Notes under the pieces: model-generated
The model's database searches: none
What the model was told of the DNA's origin: nothing
Seen by the model: only the letters and a program-made list of their open reading frames with translations
Assembly (NCBI GenBank): GCA_034696485.1
Contig: JAQIWT010000394.1
Span: forward strand, 1 to 21,385
Length of the DNA: 21,385 nucleotides
Reading direction: 5' to 3'
Origin: Isohypsibius dastychi
Taxonomy: Eukaryota; Tardigrada; Eutardigrada; Parachela; Isohypsibiidae
Program-made: the position numbers and the translations under genes
Part shown: in pieces, positions 1 through 9,652 of the stretch
Numbering within the stretch: the first letter of the stretch is position 1
Layout: every line of letters starts with the position of its first letter

Positions 1-594
1 TCTTCGATGTTAAGATTTTTTTGACATTGTGGATAATTAAAATTTAATATTTATAAAAATATTTTTCAAAATGACATGTTACGTATTTTGTGCAAATTGC
101 AAACCCGTTTTTATAATGTTTGTGAAGGTTTCGAAGTATGGTTTTGGTGATTGTTTTCAGAGTGCAAATTATTCATTAGAATGAACTAATTACTAATTAG
201 TATACGGACTTGTGGATATAAGGCGACTCTTTCAAAAAATGACATTTCATGCTTGCTGATATCTTTGTCTATTTTCAGCCCTCCTGGAGGGCTCATCATT
301 CACTTTATACCAAGAACGGCATACTGCGCTCATTAAAGACCCTGCAGTCTCTTCTGACTGACCAGGAAGATCTCTGCACGTTGTTTATTTTGCATAACCA
401 ATTTCTCCTTTAAATGTTTTTGTGTTTGTTTACTTTATTATTGAAAATTGCTCTGATTTGTAACTATTCTTATTATTCACAGCTTTGTTCTTTTTCAATT
501 TATTATAAATACATAAATCATGAAAAATCAGGAAATCAAAAAGCTCTTCAGCACGGCCAAGTTAGCATTAGCTCGGTACTTCTTAGTATGCTGA
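1..594. other. Left flank outside the element, with a possible terminal exon
   Basis: AT-rich sequence outside the terminal inverted repeat. On the plus strand a good 3' splice site (ATTTTCAG, ending at 278) is followed by a frame open to TAA at 411-413, about 44 codons, which could be the last exon of a flanking host gene. No homology is recognised. A 17-bp palindrome (277-293, arms AGCCCTCC) lies at the start of that putative exon. The rest (1-270 and 414-594) shows no convincing gene. Confidence 0.35.
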
Positions 595-662
595 AGGAGG
601 AAACAAGGGGTATCCAGACAGATTCTGCAGTTTGGAGAACTGCAGAATTTGACTGGAGTTTG
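595..662 (+). repeat. Left terminal inverted repeat
   Basis: 68 bp match perfectly, in inverted orientation, to 21174-21241. Similarity continues imperfectly inward to about 690. The repeat contains a long palindrome at 622-648 (11-bp arms ATTCTGCAGTT, 5-nt loop). Polinton TIRs are usually several hundred bp, so this one is short or has diverged on its inner side. Confidence 0.9.
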
Positions 663-1130
663 TGGTTGGATTTTTGTAGCAGAACGTCGAGTGTGCGTGA
701 ACGGTTCGCTGGTTTTGTGTACAAGTGAAGCCGGTGATGCGATCACTGAAAATCGGAAACCGAAAGCAGGTGAATAAAATGCAGCATAGATCGCGATCCT
801 CGCAAAGCATTTCACGATTGTGCGTGAACGGTCCACTGATTTTTGTGCGAGAAAGTTTGTGTCGAGATGATAAATATGAACTTGAACTTCATATCTTCGG
901 TCAACGAGCGCGCCGGGGAAATAAAAGTTTTATGGAAATCTGGTCACAAAAATCGCAAAACAATGGGAGATGAACAGAAAAATACACGGACTCGAACAAA
1001 AATATTTTGAGAGAGTAATTCGAAAAAAAGTAAAAAAATCCGAAATGGACAGAATTAACCGATGAAAAAAATCGAAACTACGAAACCGATGAAAATGAAA
1101 TGAGCGAGGAATGAAAATTTAAAAAACCTG
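663..1130. other. Left subterminal non-coding arm
   Basis: About 470 bp with no convincing gene. A 14-bp direct repeat (TGTGCGTGAACGGT) occurs at 692-705 and 819-832. The part from about 970 to 1120 is rich in GAAA/AAAA tracts. It may hold cis signals for replication or packaging, by position only. It ends at the stop codon of the first minus-strand gene. Confidence 0.5.
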
Positions 1131-1831
1131 TCAAGCCTTCTCGGCAAATAAGACCGCGTCCGTGCCGTCATCCATCGGCCAAAATCCGGCTATTTCCATT
1201 TCGAAGTCATCGTCTTCAATCAATGGAATTTCTTCGCGAATGATGGTCTCGAGACGGGCCTTTTGCTTGTTGTCATACTCTTGGAACATAATGTTCCATT
1301 GCTGGTGCTCGCGAATTGCGGAAACCGTGGTCTTAACCGAATGGCCATTTGACCTACAAAGAGAGCAAAATGTTCACAAAAATGAGAAAAAAATCGTAAA
1401 AATAAATACGTTGAAAACAAATTGGATAAACAAACTTACATAAAAATGACGACCTCCCGGTTTTCCGGCAAGGTGAATTCACCTTTATGGATGACACCAA
1501 TAACGCGCACACATTTCATAGCAGCGGTCCATTCTTTTAGCTGCTGGTTGAGAGCTTACATTCCGCCGGTGGCAAAAGCAGCATGCATTTGTGGGCACCA
1601 ATTATCGACGCGGAAAACCTGAGGTGTAGTGGCGTACCCGAGGAACTTAGGTCGATAGTGTGTTGGAATCCCGTGTGCGTTGGTCCAGACAGAAGTCACG
1701 GCCTCCAAATTGGTCGACACATAGCATAGCTGACGTAGGTCGATAAGTACGAAATGTTCGGCATACCGGCGACGAATTTCTGCCAACACTTCGCCGTCGG
1801 GATCGAACACGGGAGTCAAATGGACTGACAT
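1131..1831 (-). pseudogene. Unknown protein A, paralogue of the neighbouring gene B; interrupted by a TAA
   Basis: Reading from ATG at 1831, exon 1 is 1831-1440, an 86-bp intron occupies 1439-1354 (GTAAG...TTTGTAG), and exon 2 is 1353-1131, ending in TGA. This gives 205 codons with one in-frame TAA at 1558-1556 (codon 92). The frame stays open on both sides and aligns with gene B through the C-terminal half: both have a VIGVI/VLGVI segment, then an intron at the same phase-2 position inside a Met codon, then a helical stretch with H-x-QWN and an acidic end. No known family is recognised. A TATA box lies 45-51 bp upstream. The stop fits one C-to-T change (CAA to TAA). A splice using the GTAAG at the stop would need an implausibly short intron. 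Confidence 0.6.
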
Positions 1832-1875
1832 TTTATTGAAACTTGGAATGATGAACTGAATCCAACCCAAGTGAA

Positions 1876-1882
1876 CCTTATA
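1876..1882 (-). promoter_or_regulatory. TATA box of gene A
   Basis: TATAAGG on the minus strand, about 45 bp upstream of the ATG at 1831. A CAGTT initiator-like motif follows 24-26 bp downstream, as at several other promoters in this element. Confidence 0.5.
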
Positions 1883-1986
1883 CTCAGAATGTTGGCGCAC
1901 ATAGAAAATTGAATATTCAGTAGCAATTGTAGGAAGATTTTACGTGACTTTTGCTGGGTTTGGGAAAAAGGTAATTGTTGAGTCCG

Positions 1987-2696
1987 TTACAGGTGCTTTA
2001 GTACCAACATGACGGGGCCATGCTCAGCCTCGTCAAATGGGTAGAAGTCACAGACTGCATTGTCTGTGACTTCTTCTGGCTGACTGGGGAACTTCTCCCG
2101 CACAACGGTCTCGATAATCGCGCGTAATCTGTTCTCGTGTTCCCTGAAGCGGGTGTTCCATTGCGAATGAAGGCGAATTTCAGCAATCGGTACTAGTATG
2201 TTACCGCCAGTGCTCCTGAATAGTGCACAGTATTAGATGAATATGATAAGACACGAAAATTTACATTGTCAACACAGCACGTCTGTTCTGATACAACTCA
2301 TTTTTCCCGGCGTAAATTACACCAAGCACGCTGATTACTTCTAATGTTGAATTCAACGTATCGAGTTGAGCGTTCATTGTTGACACAGGATTTTCCCCCA
2401 TCACCGCATGGATTTTGAGTGGCGTAGTCAGCGATTCAATGGGCCACCATGTTTCACTAAAAGGAAGAAGAGTAATAAGATGATGACGAATTCAAAGTGA
2501 AAACGACTTACTCCAAAGCAAACCCAATGTATTTTGCCCGAAAACCTGCGGCGATGCCACCAACAAATTTCAGTTCAGTAACGCGTTCCAATGCATACAG
2601 AGAATCCTGAAAACTTGCGACAGGGATAAAACGGAACCGAAGCTGGAATTCGGCTTGCGCCAAGCGCATGAGGGCCAAGGTGTCGTCAATGTCCAT
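1987..2696 (-). CDS. Unknown protein B, intact paralogue of gene A
   Basis: Three exons: 2696-2512, 2456-2265 and 2215-1987. The introns are 55 bp (2511-2457) and 49 bp (2264-2216), both GT...AG. The product is 201 aa with no visible signal peptide or membrane segment. The last intron interrupts a Met codon in phase 2, exactly as in gene A, and the two C-terminal exons are clearly homologous. The first intron has no counterpart in gene A. Start: the ATG at 2696 is the first downstream of the TATA box at 2743-2751; a longer frame upstream would need a TTG start. The family is not recognised. The arrangement indicates a tandem duplication in which B has stayed intact while A has decayed. It is divergent from the HP1-like gene. 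Confidence 0.75.
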
Positions 2697-2742
2697 GGCA
2701 ACTGGGCAACAGGCAACTGGTGCAGTTCTCAAGATGAACTGG

Positions 2743-2751
2743 ATTATATAT
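2743..2751 (-). promoter_or_regulatory. TATA box of gene B
   Basis: ATATATAAT on the minus strand, 47 bp upstream of the ATG at 2696, with a CAGTT motif about 30 bp downstream. It is divergent from the HP1-like gene promoter at 2858. Confidence 0.5.
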
Positions 2752-2777
2752 CAAATTCTAAAATCGTTTAAAACCGA

Positions 2778-3662
2778 TTAAGGTCGTATTAACATGCCGG
2801 GCGGAGGTAACTCTTCGGGTGAGGTATTCCATTTTTTTGCTGATCTCATTTTTGGAGTATATAAGATGGAAGACTTTAACTTGTAATTCAGTACAAACTT
2901 CAATCCGATTTTCATCTCTGGACTTCCGGAAACAGTAACTGGATCCCCTCCCCCCATCAAAATGCCACGATTCCCACAAGTCCAGCCGACTCCTTTGCCT
3001 CCGATCCTGCAGCTGGTGCAGGACCCTCACCCGAAATACGAAATGGAGGCCATCCTCGGAATCCGGGACCTCCCAGGCCAAGGGACCAAGGAAATCTTGG
3101 TCAAATGGCTGGGATTCGCTCGGTAAGTGAATGGTATCCCTTGGTATCCTGGGATTTCCGGGTTATCACGTGACATTTTCTTCAGGGGTCCTTATCCCAT
3201 AAGATTCTTTGAATCCTGGACTTCAAAAATGAATTAGTTCAAAAAATTAATTTGCATAACTAATTAGTGAAATCAAGCCAATTAGTCAAATCTTTTTTGA
3301 GATCGCGTTGTAACGCCCCGAACCCTATATCCAAAATGTTCCCCATTTTCTGTTGATTCCGAATCTATCGTCAAAATTCCCGTAGGTCTCTTAGTATTTT
3401 TGTTTTGGCACTTTGAAAAATAATAATTTTTGAATTTTTGTGGTACCCTCTGGTAACCAAGTCATGCATGCACTTTTTATTCAGGGGGTGTTGTTTCATG
3501 TTGTTTCTAAAATCCTGAGAAGAATATGTAATGAAAACTAAATTTTTTCTGAAATCAGTTCAGTGACGCACTTACCATAGCAGTTTCAAAGATGATTTCT
3601 CTTCGAAGTAACCCAAGTTTTTCCGGCTCGGTATTTTTTTCTGAATCTTAATACGACCTTAA
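2778..3662. repeat. 15-bp perfect inverted repeat bracketing HP1-like exon 1
   Basis: TTAAGGTCGTATTAA occurs at 2778-2792 and in inverted orientation at 3648-3662. The 885-bp interval includes the promoter and exon 1 of the HP1-like gene and most of its long intron. The same intron carries a 24-bp direct repeat with one mismatch, at 3441-3464 and 3716-3739. It could mark a nested insertion or an old rearrangement, or arise by chance. No transposase is visible. Confidence 0.4.
2858..2865 (+). promoter_or_regulatory. TATA box of the HP1-like gene
   Basis: TATATAAG, with a TTCAGT initiator-like motif about 29 bp downstream and the first ATG at 2962. This is the same TATA/CAGT arrangement as at other genes here. 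Confidence 0.55.
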
Positions 3663-4284
3663 CTAGAAAGAAAATACCGTATAAGTCTTGTTAACGTCAA
3701 AATACTTTTCTTTGGTGGTACCTTCTGGTAACCAAGTCACCTGATTTCGATAAAAAAGCAAGGTAATATAAAGCTTTTCTTGTTTTCAGAACCGAATGGA
3801 AGAATGTCGAACTCCTTGGTGACTTGGTTCACTTTTTGGAGCTGCCAAATGCAATCAATGCGATCAACGAGCGTATTAAAGCTCGGCTGGAAGCGAAGCG
3901 GGTCAAAAGCGTCCGAGGCCCGATCGAGTGTAATGAGACTCGTACCCGATACGAGAATCGGTCAGAATTTCTGATTGAGTGGTGAGTGAAAATTTTTGAG
4001 TTACTATATCAAATTTTGCTTTACCAATTAATATTTTTTAAAGGACCGATGGAAACGTCATCACTTCTTCTTCAATGGGAATGTTTATGAACCAGCAGTG
4101 GAAGACTAAGCATCTGGATTACTTGGTCGCAAAATCGCAAGCACTTGGATTCCATATCGGACCAACTCCAATTCCGCAAGCCGAAATGGCTTATCTGAAT
4201 CACGTGATGAATGTCGACCCGGACTCGGAATCCAATTCGGGATCTGATGAGGAGGAGGAAGAAGTTGGATCGGGCGGCGAATAA
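2962..4284 (+). CDS. HP1-like protein: chromodomain plus chromoshadow-like domain
   Basis: Three exons: 2962-3122, 3790-3981 and 4044-4284, giving 197 aa. The 667-bp first intron is far longer than any other here; the second is 62 bp. Residues about 25-70 form a chromodomain (KYEMEAIL, then LVKWLGF), with likely methyl-lysine cage residues Y26, W49 and F52. A basic linker (80-97) leads to a second domain at about 98-150 with FLIEW and a following helix like the chromoshadow domain of HP1, the dimerisation and partner-binding module. The tail (175-197) is acidic. In HP1 this order recruits proteins to H3K9-methylated chromatin. Here it could tether or disguise the element in host heterochromatin, or act at integration. 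It is separate from the integrase gene. The chromodomain call is firm; the shadow domain could instead be a second divergent chromodomain. Confidence 0.75.
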
Positions 4285-4792
4285 CAATCTTGTTCTTAGA
4301 AGTAAGAGCTCGCTGTCTATTTTTTAAAAGCATATTTCCTAATTGTGTGTTTTGTCCGGGCTCTTTCGCTCCATATTTTATCGAAAAATTGTTACTGAGA
4401 CATTTCATGTTCTTGTTTTTCGGAACCTTATAAATGTGAAACTCAGTGATGTCGAGTTTGGGGCCGGATAGGGTTGGGGGAGCTGCGGCTCTGGTTGACA
4501 TACCGCGATTCCCCATGCAAGCTCTTCATAGAGTGGATCATTTATCAAAGAACCACCGGATTGACAGAAATGATTTGTTGATGTAAAAATTTGTCGGTGA
4601 ATATGGTTTGAACTTCCCATTCCTAAAAACTGAAGTGTAAATTTGCTTTTAATTGCTCGGGTTGGCACGCGCTTATGAAAACAGCTAGATCCTGAACCAG
4701 AATTGTGAGTATTAAAGACGAGGGAAAAAACATTTAAGCACCGACCCACATAGCCGCTCAAAGAGGACGGAGTGGGCAGTTGCTAAACAAGT
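4285..4792. other. Unresolved stretch between the HP1-like gene and the small membrane protein
   Basis: No gene model is convincing. The plus strand has a TATA-like TTATAAAT (4428-4435) before a short frame starting at 4448 (45 codons). The minus strand has a frame starting with ATG at 4620, preceded by an acceptor-like TTTTTAG. The two overlap and at most one is real. A strong donor-like GTGAGT lies at 4706. This stretch probably holds at least one small spliced gene whose exons I cannot assign. Confidence 0.3.
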
Positions 4793-4951
4793 ATGGAGCC
4801 TGTAAATCGAAATGGTGCTAAATGTTTGGCTACAATTATGGTTTTTCTGTCGTATCTGGGATTGATTTTTCTACTTGAATTCCACGTATTCGCCAAAAAA
4901 TCCATGAAGTGCATTGAACTTTTTATTGATGACGAACACGGCACAGGGTAA
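4793..4951 (+). CDS. Possible small single-pass membrane protein
   Basis: A 52-aa frame from ATG at 4793 to TAA. After about nine hydrophilic residues comes a strongly hydrophobic stretch (about residues 11-34, with MVFLSYLGLIFLLEF) long enough for one membrane span, then a basic/acidic tail. Polintons and related viruses often encode small membrane proteins, but no homologue is recognised. The end (AGGGTAAG) also looks like a splice donor, so this could be one exon of a larger gene. It ends 27 bp short of the 3' end of the convergent polymerase gene. No clear promoter is seen. Confidence 0.35.
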   Translation: MEPVNRNGAKCLATIMVFLSYLGLIFLLEFHVFAKKSMKCIELFIDDEHGTG

Positions 4952-4978
4952 GAATAGAGACATACAATACAATAATTG

Positions 4979-7900
4979 TTAATTATCTTTAAAACCGTAG
5001 GGGAGAGTTTCAAAACCGTTCACTATCCGTCGTTTTGAGTAAGTGAGCTTAAACTTCTTGGACATGGATCTTGCTGAAATTTCCAATCTACGCTTATTAC
5101 GGACGATATTAAAAGCATAATCAACGGATATTGGTTCGGGTTCCTGCAGACCAAGTGTTGCAAAAAGAAGTTCCTTCAGCGACTCGTGATTAAGAGCCTC
5201 TTTGCTTTTCCTGGTGATTGAGAATCCCTTGACTTTTGTAACCTGTTCACCGGAACTCACCAAGTACGAATAACTTTTTGGACCGAGGCTGCAAAACGTC
5301 TTAATGAATTCACCGGGTTTTAGGGTGTCCTGCATGTCACCCAGTAAATTTCCAGTTGGTGGGTCCGGTTCGCCATCCTTGCTGATATAAAACAAGCTGT
5401 CGGTGTCGGTGTAGAGCAGTCGTTTTCCGAGGTTCTTCATATATCTGTATAGTAACAGTCGAGCTGAAGCTGTTGTCCATGCCGCAAGCACGACATTGGT
5501 CTTGGGGCTTGTCGGAATAAATGCATCAACCATTTCATAGGTCAGCTGAAGAATTTCATCAGTGACAATGTCGAATGACGAAAACTTGAACTTCCCAGTT
5601 GCCAGATAACAAAAGAACTCTTCGGGTGTTTTAATAAAAACTGAGTTTGTTTTCGATTCTTGTTCTCCCAGTTTGCCCCCTGAAGAGTCACAAATTGTAG
5701 TTTTATTCCGTGATTTTAATTCGAGGAACTTACAGGAACTATTCAACATCAGCTTTGCAAGGGCACGAAGTCCTTCGTTGAAAACAATCTTTTCTTTCAC
5801 GAGTTTGATTCCTTGATTTGTCTCGATATCTGAGACGTATGCGTCCTTCTGTTGCTCGGTTTGGCAGTCAGCCGGATATCCAGATGATTCAAATTTGATC
5901 TTGAGAAACAAATCAATATATTCTTTGAAAAGTGAATCTCTCCGCTCTTCATAATGCCACACAGAATAAATCGTGACCATCTGATATCCGTTGGCAAGGG
6001 CTTCTTGGACTTCGTTCGTGCACCATGTTCCGATGAGTGCACGCTCTTCAGGTGTATGGTTGCAGCTTTCGTTGATTTGGAGTTCTGCACATGTCCGGCA
6101 AAGAGGAAACAGGAGCTTTTCATTTCGAAGTGGAAGAATGGGTAGGAAAAGGTCGTTTGGTGGCAGAATTTTACATTTTATCAGCCCAAAGAGCTGATCT
6201 ACCGGAGGGAAATTGTTCTCAAGAATTTTAGGTGGTCCAACTGGATATTCAACTGTCCGGTTGATGAAGGGATACTGCGAAATGATATCAAGAGATCTTA
6301 TTTTCTCGCCAGGTTGGCAATCGTGATAGAGCTTGATCGCATTTGTTCTCCCTCCAAAAAACGCATCCCGGGGTACGAGGGGGTCAGTCAAACTTGTTCC
6401 TTTTGCATATGTGACAAAATCTGGATCCTTTGTGATTTCGTGCTCCCATACGAACCGAACATTCGGTACAATCAGCTTGATGTCGTTAATTCTATCAAGA
6501 GTAAACTGATGAATGTCGCTCATTTTCTTCATAAGCATGGGATGGGTCAAATCTTTATCAAAGCACTGGGGGCATCCATGCCAAAAACATCCCAACATTT
6601 CGTAGCAGCAGTTCGTTTCACGGCAATATCCATCAACGATCCACCGCCCAAGCCTATACTCGCGCAAAATACTGATGTGTTCTTCTTGCTCGATGAACGC
6701 AAGCCATTTGCTCCCGAGTACCGACTTCCCTCGGCTAGACTGGAAACCTTGTGGAGGAATTAAACAGATCTGATTCGGTTTTAGCATTTTAGACCGCCAG
6801 AAGTAATTGCAGACGGATGCTATTGTCAAGCCCGAACCGAACGGACATAAACCATCGGTTATATTCATGAATAATCCACGAAATTTTTCACTTGCTCCTT
6901 TCAGCACTAGAGTATCCAGTTTGCAGTACCTTAAGAATAACGCAGTTTTGGATATGAACGAATCATGACCATAAAAGAGACTTACTCGACAAATTCCTTA
7001 TTGAAATCAAAGTTGTTGGATTTCTCTTGAACTTCTTTGGCGTGCCAGTCATCAAAAATCACTTGTTCTTGATCGGACATGTTGTCGTAACCATACATTT
7101 CTTTACTTGGCCATGGTGTAATTTTATTCCAATATTCTTCGGTGTTCGTGGCAAATGGAAATTTCCCTTTCGAGATCTGGAGCCCGAATGTTTTTCCAAA
7201 TTTATCCAAAGACATTGGGACGTAGTTGAGGGTGTCTCTGAATCTGATTCCATATTCCGGGATATCCATTTGAATGATCTTGCTTCCATTAAAAATTAAT
7301 TTGGGAACAACTCCATTCTTGATCAGGTGGTTCAAAATAAAATATCCGTCGAAAGCTTTGAAATTGTGAGCGATCACAATGTAGTTCTGGAACCTCGGGC
7401 TGATGAGAAAATCGCAGAGCTGAGATGTAATGTCCTCACCAATCTGATCAATATGTTCGGGAAAGACAAAAACCTCGTCTTCTGCCGCTAGAACGGCAAG
7501 ATTCGGATAGAAAACTCCGTTTTCTTTCTTGGCAGTTTCAAAGTCAAAATAGGCGATTTTTTGTTCTTGGTACTTTGCGAGATCCTCTGGTTTCACGACG
7601 AGTGGCTCCATATAGCATCGATGCTCCTCTGGAGGAACGAAAAACTTTCGGCAAGATGAACAGTGAAGTTCGTGGCACCTGTGCGTTCTGTGGGCTTTTG
7701 CCATGGCCACAAATTCTCGGCATTCACTACAGATGAAGAATTTCTCACACAGCGATCGACCATTCTGAGCTGGTTTAAGCTTATGTTTGTCATAACAAAC
7801 TTGGCCAAAAAACTTGCGGTTGCACTCGTTGCAGTTGATTTGGTTATTAAGATCTCGTGGGCAGTTCCTTCTCAGGCAAGACTTGCATGTTATTGCACAT

Positions 7901-8889
7901 CGATGACCGTCAAGGTTGTTGTACCCCTTCATGCAGTGAAAACAATAGTAACTTCGCGAAAACCATGCGGGCAACGACGTGATGAGGTCGAAATGATTGT
8001 TGTGATTGAGTACGATTATTCGCTTTGGCTTGAATGGACCGGAATAGACCACACTGTTCAGATGCTCGGTGGAAACAACGATAATCTGGTATTCGGAAAG
8101 GAAGTCTTGGAATTTGGGAACGTCAACCAGATCGTGAGCTCGCACAAGTAGACCACAGTCGTTAATGAGTTTCTTGGCAGCTTGAGTTTGATCACGTTGA
8201 GTTCGGTAGAGCTTACGATAAAGCACCTTATCGTTGTCTGCGTGAGCCTTGCCAATACAGAGAGCCCTGGCTAAACAAATCTGGTCCTTGTTTCTTACCT
8301 GGGTGATACAGCCCATGTTGTTCAGTTTGCGTCTGAGCATGGCAGGCGTTGAATCATGACAAGAACCTCCAGGCATTGTTGTGTGTTGGACAAGAATATC
8401 GAACGCATTATCCAAGCTGAAGGTCTCGTTTGAATTAAGGACCTGTTCAACCTCCAACATCCATCGCTCAACTGTTGTCTGATCCCTCCTGACCGGAGGC
8501 GTCCAGATCGGATTTTCCAGAGCTCTGCCATGGATCCGGATTCTCACAAGGTCATGGTCGGGTATGCCTGCGAGGATGCTTTCCAAAATGTGTCCCAAAA
8601 TAGCAGCGACAGCGTCAATGACCAGATGGAAGGGTAGTTTATCTATGTGCGCAAATTTGCACTGATAACTCTTGAAATTGATTCCATATTTTGGTGAATA
8701 GATGAAACCGGTTGGCACAAGTGTATAAAAGTCCTAGATTTGCTTCGGCAAGCCTTCTCCTGATTGAAGAACCTCAAAGTCATCAAAAAACCCATTGAGC
8801 AGATTTTCTTCGGCAAGAACATTTTCGCCCCAGTTTCCTACAAATGAATCCCAAGCTGCACAAAAGAAATCATCAAAATCGCCGTCCAT
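4979..8889 (-). CDS. Protein-primed family B DNA polymerase (pPolB); in-frame TAG near the start
   Basis: Copies the element from its ends. Exons: 8889-6986, 6929-5734 and 5679-4979; introns of 56 bp (6985-6930) and 54 bp (5733-5680), about 1,266 codons. An N-terminal part (about codons 310-430) has many Cys/His pairs like zinc fingers. The exonuclease motifs follow: DFE (about 450), HNFKAFD (about 508) and YCKLD across the first splice junction. The polymerase motifs are LDIISQYP (A), motif B across the second splice junction, YTDTDS (C) and KSY. FFGGRTNA, usual in Polinton polymerases, precedes motif A. The 54-bp intron is a multiple of three without stops, so the unspliced frame stays open but has a damaged motif B; splicing restores N-S-x-x-G-K. 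The frame from ATG 8889 is interrupted by TAG at 8736-8734 (codon 52). This could be a nonsense mutation (CAG to TAG), readthrough, or a sign that translation starts further downstream. Confidence 0.93.
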
Positions 8890-8892
8890 GAT

Positions 8893-9614
8893 TTATTGGA
8901 AAAAGGTCAGCAGACTCAACAGGTCATGGTCTAGAATATTTTTGAGTTCACTAAACAGCGAGATGGGTACAGTTATATAGTGCGAACAAGATAGATCAAA
9001 AAGTCGCACTCCGACTCTGAGTTGGCCACTCTTCATAAACACAACCATTTTCGCAAACAAAGAAGCTTGGTGAATGCAATGCCACGTGTGGTCCAACACC
9101 ACGTCTTTCCATAAGTCCGACAGCTTGCATGGTGCAACACTTTCCGAGAGCTCTCTGCCGATATCATACCACGACGCTAGAGCGACAAACGCGGCCATTG
9201 AAATGACCATTCTGCCACCTTCTCGAGCTTCATTATGAATGCCGACGTTTATATCCGAAGCGGGATGGGTCTGATAGAACGTAATTTGTCCGGTTCGAAT
9301 TCACTCTTTGAAGCATGCCCGATGAACGTTCGGCTCAAGTCCAGCCAAGGCTTGCCCTTCAATGATGGTGTACGCTCAATGATGAAGGTGTGCTGTCGCG
9401 ATTGACACTATTCGTTCTTTAGTCAACCCAGCTGGTGTTAGCGGTAGAACCAGGCATTCTCCAGTCTCTATTGGAAACAGAATCAAGGTCACAACACTGG
9501 TTGAACCGAAAACAGAGTCTCACGTGAAGATGTTCCCTGCTCTATTCCAGGCACGGGTTGATCCGGGAAAATAATGAAGTTGAACAAATCATACATCGGG
9601 TCGTTTTCATCCAT
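8893..9614 (-). pseudogene. Unknown protein, interrupted by two TGA codons
   Basis: From ATG at 9614, exon 1 is 9614-9524, a 56-bp intron (9523-9468, GTGAGA...CCAATAG) is removed, and one frame continues from 9467 to TAA at 8895-8893: 222 codons. It contains TGA at 9378-9376 and 9303-9301. The same frame is coding-like before, between and after the stops, so they look like mutations (CGA to TGA fits both) or readthrough sites. The intact C-terminal 105 codons start at ATG 9210, which has its own TATA-like box (9248-9254), so a shorter protein may be made. The family is not recognised. A GGR segment before a hydrophobic helix very weakly recalls herpesvirus-tegument/OTU-like deubiquitinases, but their Q-C pair is absent. 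It ends 3 bp before the polymerase ATG. Confidence 0.55.
8973..8979 (-). promoter_or_regulatory. TATA box of the polymerase gene
   Basis: TATATAA on the minus strand, 84-90 bp upstream of the ATG at 8889. It lies inside the 3' part of the upstream gene, so the two transcripts would overlap. Confidence 0.45.
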
Positions 9615-9652
9615 TTTATTGCAACTGATTTTCTTCGCGAAAAACTACCAGC

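Noticed and set aside
342-351. CCTGCAGTCT in the left flank, also present in the right-arm repeats
   Set aside because: Only 10 bp match, outside the TIR and without further similarity; probably chance.
2758-3081. 107-codon minus-strand frame opposite HP1-like exon 1
   Set aside because: It is the antisense of the chromodomain exon and its promoter, which has a TATA box, a splice donor and recognisable motifs.
4106-4516. 136-codon minus-strand frame near the HP1-like 3' end
   Set aside because: Half of it is antisense to the HP1-like last exon; the rest conflicts with other small frames and has no motif or promoter.
6314-6763. 149-codon plus-strand frame
   Set aside because: Antisense of the polymerase second exon near the conserved FFGGRTNA segment.
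7663-8151. 162-codon plus-strand frame
   Set aside because: Antisense of the zinc-finger part of the polymerase; no motif and no promoter.
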